In this document: positions 11,122-22,052 of the stretch, in pieces | Position numbering within the stretch: the stretch's first letter is position 1 | How the letters are laid out: each line of letters starts with the position of its first letter | Assembly: GCA_022478985.1 (NCBI GenBank) | Contig: JAKSZP010009489.1 | Span: 48,384 to 112,383, forward strand | From: Massospora cicadina | Taxonomy: Eukaryota; Entomophthoromycota; Entomophthoromycetes; Entomophthorales; Entomophthoraceae | Length of the DNA: 64,000 nucleotides | Reading direction: 5' to 3' | Notes under the pieces: generated by a model | Told to the model about the DNA's origin: nothing | The model's database searches: none | The model's input: the letters and a program-made list of their open reading frames with translations, nothing else | Position numbers and translations under genes: made by a program

Positions 11122-12437
11122 TAATTGACCAACCATTGTTTCAAGCCACTTCCGCCCTGCTCTTCGAGGTGGGCGTCGCAGTGGTTAACCTTTACCAAAT
11201 GAATGTGCAATCAGTAGCCTACTTTTTGTTGTTTGTTTGGTCACTTACCAATTTTGGGAATAGTATCCGTTCTACATTGGAGAATCTTCTTCAGACCGCC
11301 CAAGCTTCGCGGATTGTGGCTCCTCCTCCTTCCACTAGCCCAGAAGGAAGCTCAAGTGTCCTTTCTCAGGAGATAGCCAATAAAGTTCTTGACGCTCTCG
11401 CCATTTTGCAAATGCATATGGAAATTGCGCTTAATAATGCTTCCGCATTATCACATGCTCAGCAAGGGCTCACATTGTTTGACGCTGTGGAAGGGGACGC
11501 CCACCGCTGGGTTAGAGGCCTTCTGCGCTCTTCCTCGGAAGCAGGAGACCCCACTCCACTGATGGCTGTTGTGTCAGCTGCCTTGAAACCCCCTATGTCT
11601 CTCTCAGACCACCTATTCTGATTTCTCTATGCTGTGGCCAAAGCCCATAGCTTGGCTTCTTTGATTTCTACCTTCCGTTAACTGGCTCCCACGCTGGGTC
11701 TCTCTATCAATATGCTTCAGGCAGACTTTAGATTAGTCTTGGATTTGGTTTCTGCTCACCTCGAGGTCTGGTTTACCGTCCAAGGAACAGTAGATCAAAT
11801 ATGTGCCACCGTGACTACTATTAATGCCTTCCCCCACCATGTGTCCCATTATCAGAAAGGAAATTTTATGATAGAATTACCCAACAAAGATGCAGATGAA
11901 GTGTCTACCTTCAAACCAATGGTAGACCCGATTGCCAATCCTGTTGCAACTCCTGTGTCCGACTTGGCTGATACAGAGTCATCTATATATATATCCGTGA
12001 AAGTCCAGATTAAGGAAGCCGGCTCCCCCGCCCTTGTACTTCCAATTTTTGCTCCTGCGAAAGCCCCCAACCTTACCCCTGATTTTCCAGTTATTTCTTC
12101 AGTTGCAACAGAGTTGGTAAAATCTTCTAATAAACAAAACTCTGTTTATTTCTTATTGCCTATGAAGATTAGTTTTATCTTGCACCATGTCTCCTTTGAG
12201 GCCCTGATGGACACTGGAGCCACGGGGAACTTCATTAGTGTCGAGTTGATCCAACAATTAGGATTGGAAATGGATGCGGATCCCTTGTTGATGGTGGCCT
12301 TGTCTGCCTCCCAGACCTCATATGTCATCCTTCAGCCAGTACCTTTTTCAATCCACCAGTTTAGCTTCTGCAATCATTTTTTTGCTATGAAAAACTTGGT
12401 GTTTCCAGTGATCTTGGGTGTGGGATGGTGGCGCTGA
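11122..12437 (+). pseudogene. Element D gag and protease remains
   Basis: A frame to 11,621 holds a helical gag-like stretch (VLDALAILQMHMEIALNNASALSHAQQGLTLFDAVEG split by no stop, then HRWVRGLL), typical of chromovirus capsids. From 11,712 another frame runs for 241 codons. It ends in a retropepsin (FEALMDTGATGNFISVELI, DTGA at 12,210-12,221). The knuckle region is not recognisable. Frame changes between the two blocks show decay. Confidence 0.75.
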
Positions 12438-12599
12438 CAACATGTCAAGATTCACTTGGAGTCTAATATATTATCATTTACCAATGGTCAATTGGATGGT
12501 GAATTCCCTATTATTGACACCCTTAAGAAAACATAAGGCCGCAGTTCTATTACTACACTTGTCACTTCTGTGGGCATACCGGCCAATTTTCCTGAGAGC

Positions 12600-14050
12600 T
12601 TAATGCAATATTGAAGTATCTTCAACTCGGAAAATGCGGATTGTCTGCCACCTCACACTAGGTTCAACTGTAAATTTCAAAAGACCATGAAATTGGTGAA
12701 TATCAACTGTCCGTTGTAAATTCATACAGCGGAGGAAGAGATTGAGCTCAACACCTAGTTGGATGATATGCTGAAAAAAGGGTGGTATTTCAAAGAGACC
12801 TCGCCTGTCACGTCCCCCATCATCTTTGCCAAAAAAACGGATGGTTCCCTCCATCCCCGCATGGCTTATGGTCACTTTAACAAAGTAACAGTTTCTGATC
12901 CCTACCCCTTGCCTCTGGAGCAGATGATCAGCCAGGCAATCACTAAATCCCGTATGTTCTCTAAGCTTGATCTGGTGAACACTTTTAACCAAATTTGGAT
13001 AATGAAAGGGCAAGAATGGTTAACACAATCCAGATGAAGCGCGGCATTTTCCAATTATATGTAATGCCCTTTGGGCTGAAGAATGCTCATGATACATTTC
13101 AATGCATGATCAACAATGTACTGGGTGACCTCTGGTTTACCTGCGCAGTTGCATACATTGATGACATTCTGATTCACTCCCCAACTCCCAAGCATGCTAC
13201 TGACTTGAAAGCAGTTGTGGCCGCCTTGCATAAGGCAGGCTTGTTCGTCAAGCCTTCCAAGTGTGAGTTCTATAAGGAGGAGGTTACCTTCCTCGGGAAC
13301 CTTGTCCTTAAAGACAGTTATGTAATCCCTCCCAATAAACTGGATGCAATCTGAGAATGGCCAACCCCAACTACCCAAAACAACTTTGGAGTTTCTTGGG
13401 AACTATCATTTTCTTGAAAAAATTTCCGTGGCACTTTCCCAGCTGGCTGCCCCGCTCAACCCCCTTACAGGGAAAAACGTACCATTTCGCTGGTCACCTG
13501 AATGCCAACAGGTGTTCAAATAGTTTAAAGAAGTGTTCGTGTCCCCTCCCATTTTGAAACACGCCAATCCCTCCAAGCATATATTATTGCATGTGACGCC
13601 TCATCAGTAGCAGTGGGTGAAGTGTTGCTCCAGGAGCATGATGGCTTGGAACACCCGGTCACCTATTTCTCCCAAAAGTTCACCTCCACAGAGCAGTCCT
13701 GGGCCATTTATGACAAGGAGTTGGCAGCTGTTGCATGTAAATTAACTCATTGAAGGTATCTGTTACAGGGTGCTCAGCATGAGTTAACAGTCCGCATGGA
13801 TCACCAGGCTCTTTGTACTTTCGTAAGCCCAAAAATTAGCACATCAGCAGGCCTGAACCTATTGGGACCTATGCAGTTTTAACTTCAAATATGAATTTAT
13901 AATAGGTGCGCTCAACGTACTTCCCAATTTTCTCAGCCGCAGCTCCGCCCACTGCTCCTCAGACCTGGAGGAAGTGAATCTCATTACTGTGATTCCAGCC
14001 ACCCAAATCCTGTTGATTGTCCCCCCTGTCATTTCATCCATTGCTTTGGC
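12600..14050 (+). pseudogene. Element D reverse transcriptase and RNase H
   Basis: RT motifs run in order: ASPVTSPIIFAKKTDGS-like text near 12,800, SRMFSKLDLVNTFNQI near 12,950, MPFGLKNAHDTFQ at about 13,060 and YIDDILIHS (YIDD 13,154-13,165), then FVKPSKCEF and VTFLGNLV. The frame shifts near 13,020 and stops at 13,352. RNase H text (ATTCCTCC-type DASSVAVGE and EHPVTYFSQKFT pieces) follows in other frames to about 14,050. Chromovirus-type RT is clear; activity is not expected. Confidence 0.8.
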
Positions 14051-14099
14051 TCCCGACGCCCCACTAGTTGCCTTAGAGTATTAGCCAGTCAAATGGCCT

Positions 14100-15583
14100 G
14101 CCCTGAGGGTGTGGAGTTGGTGAGCAGTTGGCTCACCCAAGTCATAAACACTCCCTATACTCCTTGGAGGAGGGGCTCATTTATTTTTTAGTCTCACATC
14201 TGGGTTCCCCCTCCTTCCAAACTGAGGTATTCCACGCACATCATGATCCCCCCATGGTCAGTCATCCCGGTAACAAGAAATGCATCAACTTGATCAAGAG
14301 GACCTTCAATTGGGCGGGTCTGACAAAAGATGTTCTGGCTTAGATTGCCAATTGCATTACTTGTTCCAGGGCTAAGTTGGACTGCTCCGGTAAAAACGGT
14401 TTATTACACCCCTTACAGCAGGTGGAGGGTCCATGGAAATTGGTGTCTGTGGACTTTATCATCGCACTCCCCAGCTTTAATGGGTTTACAGCGGTGGTGG
14501 ATCACTTCACAAAATTTTCCCTCTTTATACCTTGTACTTCCGCAATTATGTCAGAGGAAACCGCCCATCTTTTTGTAAGCCATGTGTTTTCAATGTTTGG
14601 TCTCCCCAAGAGATCATCAGTGACTGTGGCTCACAGTTCACCACATGATTTTGGAGCGAACTCCTATCTATCCTTAAAATATCCCCCTGTCATTCCACTG
14701 CATATCATCCTCAGTCCAATGGACAGACCAAGCAAGTTAAACAAGTCCTCAAACAGTACCTGCGTTGCTATGCTGCACCTGCGCAGGACACCTGGGCTAA
14801 TAATATTCCCCTCACTCAATTCTCTTATATTAATGGGACTCACGCATCCATGGGGTTTTCTCCCTACGAAGCAACATTGGGTTATAATCCTTCATTCTCA
14901 GTCATACCTTGCTTGCGGCCCAAGGTTCAAGCTGCCGCGGATCACACTGAACATATCAGGTCAACTCAATCCTTAGTGTGGGAACACCTCACCAAAGCCA
15001 TCAATGACTACAAGTGGTTCGCGGATTGCAAGCAGCTCCCAGGTCACGATTTAATGGTGAGCTCCTATGTTATGCTCAATACCCATTATTTAAGAATTCA
15101 AGCCCCTTCCCATAAGTTCGCATGTAAACGTTTGGTCCCCCATTTGGTGGAGGAGGTCTTGGGTAATGGTGCATTCCGGTTGAAGCTCCATGCTCATTGG
15201 AAATAGCACCCCATCTTCTATGTTTCCCAGCTGTTGCCCTTATAAAGTATGGTTCCCACTTAACCTGAACCAATCATTGTTGAGAATGGGGAAGAGGCCG
15301 AGGTATAGAATATCCTGGTATCCCAATAATCCCAACGGTCCATACAATACCTCGTGGCTTGGAAAGGGTATCTGGCATACAAAAACAGTTGGGTCAAGGC
15401 GCGCGATTGTGCAAACTGTATGAAACTTGTCAAAGCGTTCCATGTATCCCACCCCAAAGCTCCCTGCCCCCCAAAAAAAGTCGCGATGGTTATGGCGATC
15501 AAGTTACCCAAGGCGCACAAGAATGTGGCTCTCGTGCAGTTTACCAGTGGTGGGGCCCTTCTCTTGGAAAAAGGAAAGGGTAA
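14100..15583 (+). pseudogene. Element D integrase with chromodomain
   Basis: The zinc finger region (HDPPMVSHPGNKKC, CITCSRAK) is followed by the core start VSVDFIIALPSFNGFTAVVD and the HLFVSHVFSMFGLP stretch. A later frame reads YNPSFSVIPCL and FACKRLVPHLVEEVLGNGAFRLKL, the GPF-like module. Around 15,290-15,460, VENGEEAEV, then IQYLVAWKGYLAYKNSWV and MKLVKAFHVSHP spell a chromodomain. Chromodomains steer integration to modified chromatin. A purine-rich tract at 15,566-15,580 precedes the 3' LTR. Stops and frameshifts are frequent. Confidence 0.8.
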
Positions 15584-17016
15584 TGTAAGTCCCAGGGAAC
15601 ATCCCCTGGCTGTTGATTGGGCCATCTTCCCATTCCTGAGTAAAAAGACACTGACGAGGATGGTGTACCCCTCATTACTCAGGGCGATCTCACCCACGTG
15701 GTAAATGAGCGCTGGGTAACAGCTCTTCCGCTTTGAATCCCTCCCTCAGTACCCACACTTACCTCAGCAGAACTGTTACATGGAATTAGTAAAAATTTGT
15801 GCTAAGATCGCTGAAATGAAATTGAACAGAACAAAATCGAGTGGCAGTCAGCCCAATGTTCGAATTTCAAATGGTTGAAAAGAGATGAAGACTGATCTAT
15901 TGACTGGAATAGCTGACGGTTTCAATTTGGCCAACACTACAATTGAAAAAATTACCCCCTCCCAAAATTGTCATGGATCATCCCTGATGGGCAGGTAACA
16001 GCATTGGGCACCATCAATGAGGGTTCAAAGCTCCCTGCCAGCAATTCGGGCGTTGCACCTGAAGCAACGATTCTGACCAAATGAATGGCCAGTGATTGGG
16101 CATGGGCGGGTTTGGGCGTCCTGAACCCATTCCCAACCAAATGGGCCCACCCCTATGTGGGGTGGCCTTGGGGGATTCCCGCTGCTCATTGGGCCAAATG
16201 CTGTCATGCCAACTGGTGGAAACGTAGCTGAGCCTCGTTTTGGACATTTGAGGTCAAACTGACAGTGACTCAGCCTGCTGCCAAATTCTTCAATGTCATT
16301 TCTCAGTAAACTTATCCGCCCCATTCCTGAATAATCACCAGTTAGGTAAAATTGAGGGTCCTGATCCCGGCTTGTCCCCACACCAATCAACCACTGTTTA
16401 ATCAGTTGCATTGCACTGAGAAAATTGTTGGTCAATTTTTTTCCTTTTCCTTTGCAATAAAATTTTTCTTCAAAAAAACAATCAAATTTTATTCAGTTGA
16501 TTTTCTTCTGGCCGCATCCCCAATGGCTTTTTCCTGGTGGCCCGTTGGTCCATACACTGGATGGGCTCTACCAGTACTCATGGTCACTATGGCCTTCACT
16601 GTCATAGATTGGATTCAGCGAATCAGATACTTCTTGCAATTAAACCCTGCTGTCATGAACTTTCAACAACAGTGTACTGGGATCTTGTGGCCTTACGTCC
16701 ACCATCTTTAAGCAAGGATATGCCTCCTTTTCTCCCCAGTCAAATCAACCCCATATACTGATGAACTTATTGAAACTATTTCTGTGACTCCGCCCCCTGC
16801 AGTAAGACCTCCAGGGTCTGGGGCGGCCTCAATTTGGTTTGTTCTTGAGATCATATTCACTGTTGTTCTACACCAACGATTTGTCATTTTATCAATGCCT
16901 GGCTCCATACCACGTCATTCGGTTGGCAATGCCTCTGGCATTCTGGCTTGCTTTTTGGGTGCTTATGCATCCCAACTGGCAGGCTGGTCTAAACTTCTTC
17001 TGCCATTTCCATGACA
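15584..17016 (+). repeat. 3' LTR of element D
   Basis: A 1,433-bp partner of 9,695-11,121, TGTAAGTCCC...CCATGACA, followed by the GATAT duplication. Differences from the 5' LTR include pairs such as CAGCC/TGACT, expected from CpG decay. Confidence 0.9.
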
Positions 17017-17021
17017 GATAT

Positions 17022-17336
17022 TCAGGTGTTTTGGGGATGATTGGTTACTACTGACAGTTCACTCCCAAATTCAGCTGTATTAGGGCTCCGCTCTATGAGT
17101 TACAGGAGAAAAATTCTACCTTTGACTGAAATGACTGATGGCAAAACGCTTTTGATGTCTTACAAACCACGTTGGCTAGCACTCCATATTACAATATCCT
17201 AATTTTGAGAAGGAATGTATTTTGCAAATGGAGGTGTCTCTTTATGCTGTAAGGGCGGTATTATTCCAAATGATGATGATGGTGTGGAGCATCCCATTGC
17301 ATATTATAGCCAAAGCTTAACATGCCCCAAATGGAA
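17022..17336 (+). pseudogene. Element A RT connection/RNase H fragment
   Basis: The text resumes RT across element D: the region joined at GATAT aligns with B at 43,080-43,160 (GWLVTTD). It runs on through an ALISTPVL-like stretch to EHPIAYYSQSL, the start of RNase H. It is interrupted by ORF1-only copy 1 within a TTAACAT...GGAA duplication. Confidence 0.75.
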
Positions 17337-19268
17337 AGCTTTCTTTCGGCTTGGTAACAAATTTGAGCTAATTTAGAATTACAGAGCTAAACAACTCAGA
17401 AAAACTGGCACAAAGAAAAACACCAATGTCCTTGGTCCTACCACCCGCTGCTCCAAAATGGGGCCATGTTGAATTCCCCTAGCATCTTCTGCCCAATGGG
17501 GAAACTCTTTTGAACCAGATCAACCAGCCCCTCAATTCCTCAGGTCGATACATTCCCACCAAGAATTTTGCCCTCCATCTTGCACATTCTCAAACGGTGC
17601 CTCATAGCCCCATTGTGCTCCCCTGAAGCATGATGTGATTTGGCCTCTGAGTCAAATATGGCAACTTGTTCTCCTACAACGACAAGCAGATAATAGAAAA
17701 TAACCCAGGCGCTTATGCATCCTGCAGTCTTTATCTACTTCTGCCCCTACAAGGGGTATTTGTCCTCAGCTTAACTTATGAAGCCACTGCTGCAATCGCA
17801 GCCAATATTCCCCTGGTGTTCCAGGAAACCCCCATCCCAACCACTCACACCTGGTTGCCTGATGACACCACTCTTGTAATTAAATTTTCAGGCCTCTCTA
17901 CCCACCCATTCCCCTGAAACTTTATACAACAAAATAATAGCTGGGTTCTCAGTATATGGCGCTGACCCCATTTTAAAAATTTGTGGTTCCCAATGGAGTT
18001 AACCGACTTGTGGGCCCTTGCGCCATTGCAACCATAAACCCAATATCAAACAAAATTGCTATTTTGATTCCCCCTTAAACCATTGTCTCCTCTGCCCCCG
18101 ACCACCCTTTCTGGGCCAGAGTAGATAAGGGGCGCATGATCTGCCTCATTTGTTTTGACCTGGACCACTCAAAGTGGTGCTGCCCCACCATAGCCCAAGC
18201 TGGATCCCACATGCTTACCTCCCCCATGATGCTCACATAGCCGACATAAAAACTATTTTTTGAATGGGCACATCCTCCCTCCCCCTTCACCCAAAATAGT
18301 AGATGTAGCTGCAATGAATTCAACCAATAAGGATTTGACATGCCAAACCACCACTCCTACTCCAACTAATCAGGAGCCAGCATGACCCCAGTGAAACCAA
18401 AAAAACCCACCCAGCAACCCAATCCAGCCACCCATATGCCAATCAACCTATCATATTCAATTAAAATCCCTGGGATTATTTGGAGGAAGTTGATGATTTG
18501 GGAAATCCCATCCCTGACTCAGTCGAGGCCCCAGGCCTCAAAATGTATCTAAATGCAGATTATGCAGCTCAATTCTCAACTCGCCGCTATGCTCTAAGCT
18601 CTGATGCTGATGAATTCTGGAGTGACCACCAAATCACCAAAGAGGCTGTTGACTCCCCTGATTGTCACCCCCTCCAAAAGGTCATAGCAAAATCAGTCGC
18701 AGTCTTGGCCAAGGGGGTACTTGCCCCTCTCCTTCCCCCATAAAACAAAGTCATAAAAAAGAATTACTCTGATTCCACCAAGTTGCCCACAAGGCAGTAC
18801 AAAAAGTTGCGATGGTCACAAAATTTGGACTCAAGACCCACATTACCAGCAACAACATTGCCATCTTTACCACACTAAATAAAGCTCACCTTGAGACTGA
18901 AAAAGCTCTATCAAAATATATTACAACCCTCCTCATAGCTAAATTCGAGCTTCATGAGCCACTCTTCTACCTTGACCCCCATTTTAAAGATGCACCCACA
19001 CCCATGCTCTCAGAGCTCTTCCATACACTGTCTGACACAGAGGAGGAAGATGAGCCTCCTGATCCTGACTCACCCCACACCATGGATGCATATCAGTCTA
19101 CCACATCCAACCTGGTTGGTTCATTTTGATTTTATTTTTTAAATTTTGATTTGGTTTGAGTGATACGCTTGTCTCTTTCTGTTTGTTGAATTCTAGCTTA
19201 GTATAAGGTTTGCTCCTCAGAGCTCAGTATTGTCCATCCCCATTTCAGATTGCCTTGGCTAAATAAAA
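17337..19268 (+). mobile_element. ORF1-only retroposon, copy 1 (1.93 kb)
   Basis: It starts with an AGCTTTCTTTCGG block also seen at the start of copy 2 (CTTTCGCTTTGATAAC) and copy 3 (CTTTTGCTTTGATAGA), and ends CTAAATAAAA. The 20-bp duplication around it and the absence of LTRs point to a non-LTR mechanism. It holds a gag-like ORF with a zinc knuckle and no RT, endonuclease or RNase H. The sequence is clearly diverged from copies 2 and 3, and the 3' end differs from theirs. Its size agrees with theirs (1,911 and about 1,896 bp). Confidence 0.7.
17426..19129 (+). pseudogene. ORF1-like zinc-knuckle protein, copy 1
   Basis: Broken frames spell a protein related to copies 2 and 3. An N-terminal Pro/Ala-rich part leads to a middle domain. 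Near 18,090-18,175 the frame reads DHPFWARVDKGRMICLICFDLDHSKWCCP, quoted here only as motif: C-X2-C-X4-H-X4-C in ICLICFDLDHSKWCC. The last part is open (18,812-19,129, 105 codons) with DAPTPMLSELFHTLSD and an acidic tail. Copies 2 and 3 have DAPTPMLFAMVHQLK and DASTPMLSAMVHKLK at the same place. Function is inferred as RNA-binding; no known family was identified with certainty. Confidence 0.6.
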
Positions 19269-19288
19269 TTAACATTCCTCAAACGGAA

Positions 19289-20786
19289 TTACGCCGTGAC
19301 CAAGTTGGAGTGCTTAGTGGTAATATATGCATATAAACAGTTCTGGGTCTACCTCCATGGAGTTAAATTTAAAGTGGTCATGGATCATGCATCCTTGCAG
19401 TGGCTGCAGAATCTGCGGGGACCTCAAGGGCAGCTTGTGTGATGGTCCCTGAAGCTACAAGCATATGACTTTGAGATTATACATTGTACAGGTGCAAAAC
19501 ACCAGAATGCGGACTGTCTCTCACAATTACTGACAATCGCCATTATGGCAGATTTGGCGGACATATTGTATGAGAATATGATTGTGGGAAAATATTCACG
19601 ATGAGCCGCCACAGGTGATCAAAGTGCTGGATGGGCTGCAATGGGATACCGTTTTGTGCAATGGGGAACTATATAAGCAAATTGGAGAATTGACGCTGAG
19701 TTTCCTGAAACCTTCCACTAGACCAGCAATTTTTATGGATGCTCATAGAGCGGTAGGTCATGAAGGGTTGCGGAAAACGCTGGAGTTCTTGTGACCCTGT
19801 TACTATTGGGAGAGTATGCACTATGATGGTGTTTGAGATGGTTGCTTTTTGTCACCAGTGCAAAGTATAGAAACCATTTTACAAGAAGACCATCTACCAG
19901 CTGGTTAAGCCTCTTTTTGCATAGCATACTGTTTCTCTGGATGTGGTTGCCTCTGCCAACTGTCGCAAACCACTCTAAGTATATAATAGTAGCCATTGAT
20001 CATTTGACAAGATGGGTGTGAAGAAAGAGCTATCAATGATTTAGGGGCTGTCAACACCAACAAGTTCATCTTGGAGTGTGTCATACAGTGACATGGCTCT
20101 CAGCAATTTATCCTCATGGACAATGAAACCAATTTCATGTCACATATCTTTCCCAAGTTGAATAAACTAATGGCAATCCGCAAGGTCTTGACTACGCCCT
20201 ACCACCCTGAACCTAATGGAATAGTGGAACGGGTCAATGGAACATTGGTATATATTATCTGAAAGCTTGTAAAGGATCAGCCCTTTGAATGGAGTACCCT
20301 TTTATCCACTGCCATCTTTGCATACAATAATAGCTATCATTCATTGATGATAAAACCCTTCCAATTACTTTATGGAAGACATCCAGCTTTGCCAGCATTT
20401 CTTTATTTCTGTGTGGAGGATACCAACGGAGTATAGCCCCAGCATTATTTGACTACCTTAAAAAAAATCTGATTAAACTTCAAACTGAAGCATATTCTAC
20501 TAGTTTAGCTAAGAAGATGGGATCAGGTGGCCAACCAATGTTGACGCAACAGAATATTACAGTTTGGGGCAGGAGATCTTGTCCTATTCCATGACCAAAA
20601 TGGGTTTGGAAGAAGGAACAAGCTTGCCAGCATATGGATTAGACCATTTGAGATAATAGAGAAGACTGGTGTTGATGCCTACACTATTAAGGAACCCTCG
20701 GGTGGTTGGATCATTAACATAATAAAAGCAAAGTTCCTTTGGGCATATAAGCAATAGGACCATATCATCAAGTCAAGAGGAGGCAA
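19289..20786 (+). pseudogene. Element A RNase H end and integrase
   Basis: RNase H text continues with AVTKLECLVVIYAYKQFWVYLHG and VMDHASLQWLQ to about 19,540. Integrase follows: HKAVGHEGLRKTLEFL-type zinc finger near 19,740, SLDVVASA at about 19,940, AIDHLTRWV at 19,995, MDNETNFMS near 20,120 and [13 protein letters not shown] at about 20,215 (the DD35E Glu). The C-terminal part (SIWIRPFEIIEKTGVDAYTI, INIIKAKFLWAYKQ) ends at 20,757. A purine-rich tract (AAGTCAAGAGGAGG) precedes the 3' LTR. Numerous stops and indels are present. Confidence 0.8.
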
Positions 20787-20856
20787 TGTCAATAAATTGA
20801 TATGACTGGACAATAAGTCACCTATCTGGCAGACTGTATTCATGAGTTGAGGTGAG
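20787..20856 (+). repeat. 3' LTR of element A, first part
   Basis: It begins TGTCAATAAATTGATATG, matching the end of the reverse-oriented solo LTR at 41,379. Element C interrupts it after GTGAG; the LTR resumes at 30,670. The joined LTR is 492 bp, close to 489 bp in the solo copy. Confidence 0.8.
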
Positions 20857-22011
20857 TGTTAGATTTTTATAGTTGACTCAAAAATAAACCCTTTGAGAAA
20901 ACTATCAGTGCTGATAGATTACTTCTATTGATAGATCCTTTGATTCTCCCAATTCATCTGCATAATTTGATAAATCAGATTCACCTCATAACCGCTCTAA
21001 TTGTATTTGAGGTGCCCGATTATCATAGCTAATAATAGCTTTGATATTATATTATGGCCAATTATGGATACACTTGGGTGCAAAGTGATCCCATGGCATT
21101 AACTAAATTGCACCTCCTAAATTAGTACATTAATCTTAATGCACTAAGGCGGAAGTTGGGTTCAATTTAATGAAATTGACAATTAAGCACTTAAACATAG
21201 TTGTCCCAATTATGGGCATAATTAGTGCTATTGAGAGGCCTGACGATGTCCCAAATTGGGGTGCATCATCTTTTATGATCATATATTTTTTATTCCCCAT
21301 TTATTGTTAGATGTCGAGTTATGATGTAGCTCTAATTGGGAAGATTTTGATGTTGAGTTCAAAACCCAATGTCACCCCAATTATGAGAATAAAATGCCTT
21401 AAATCGGGCTGAAATGATTGTTATTTTTAGTCAATTCATGGGCCAAATTGACTTGGGGATTTTTTATAATTATTGCCATGACCAGCAGAGGATTGGCATA
21501 ATATGAATGAACTCATCTAATAGATGAGTTTGGCCAGGAGATGCCTGAGAGTTATATAATACTGGCACCTGGCTGATTAATAAATCATCAACTAAATCAA
21601 TTAATTATCATTTACAAGTTTATTGATTATTAATAACTACTGTTGCTTAGTTTATTAATTATTATCCATCTGTCATCTGTCGGATATTTGTATCTGTTGC
21701 CATTACATCTATATTAGATAGTTGTGTGTGTTTATTCTTCCCTAAGAGAAGTAATAGTTGCCTGCTGGAGAAGTAGTCCTGATTATAGAGGAATAATTTC
21801 CTGATTTTGTACAAAGACAGAAGGTCTTGTATTTGTTGGTGCCAGTAGACTTAAGAACGGTGAGTATACCGGAGTTACTTGGCTATTATTGAGGATTATT
21901 GGAGAATCTACTTCCTAATTATGAGCAGGAGTTCCATTTGAAAAGTGAGTTTATATCCTCGATTTCACTGTTAAGTTATTTTAGCTTGCACCATCAGCTG
22001 AAAACTTAACA
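20857..22011 (+). repeat. 5' LTR of element C
   Basis: TGTTAGATTT...ACTTAACA, 1,155 bp. A sense-strand TATA-like sequence, TATATAA, is at 21,553-21,559. Compared with the 3' LTR, many differences are TG in one copy and CA or CG in the other. Confidence 0.93.
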
Positions 22012-22014
22012 TTT

Positions 22015-22025
22015 TGGTGCTCACT
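22015..22025 (+). promoter_or_regulatory. Primer-binding site of element C
   Basis: TGGTGCTCACT starts three bases after the LTR. The first 11 bases equal the A/B/E site; the match then ends, so it is shorter or diverged. Confidence 0.6.
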
Positions 22026-22052
22026 CAAAGAAAAAAAAACAACTACCTTAAT

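Larger units (their letters stand above)
9695..17016 (+). mobile_element. Chromodomain Ty3/Gypsy element D
   Basis: A 7.3-kb element is bounded by LTRs of 1,427 bp (9,695-11,121) and 1,433 bp (15,584-17,016). A 5-bp TSD, GATAT, lies at 9,690-9,694 and 17,017-17,021. Between them run gag, protease, RT, RNase H and an integrase with a C-terminal chromodomain, the layout of chromoviruses. All ORFs are broken. A solo LTR of the same family lies at 39,270-40,696. No TGG primer-binding site follows the LTR, so it may prime differently from A, B, C and E. Confidence 0.9.
17317..19288. repeat. Target-site duplication of ORF1-only copy 1
   Basis: TTAACATGCCCCAAATGGAA (17,317-17,336) and TTAACATTCCTCAAACGGAA (19,269-19,288) match at 17 of 20 positions. 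They join the RNase H text of element A when collapsed. The length and the A-rich left neighbour of the right copy (CTAAATAAAA) fit target-primed reverse transcription. Confidence 0.75.
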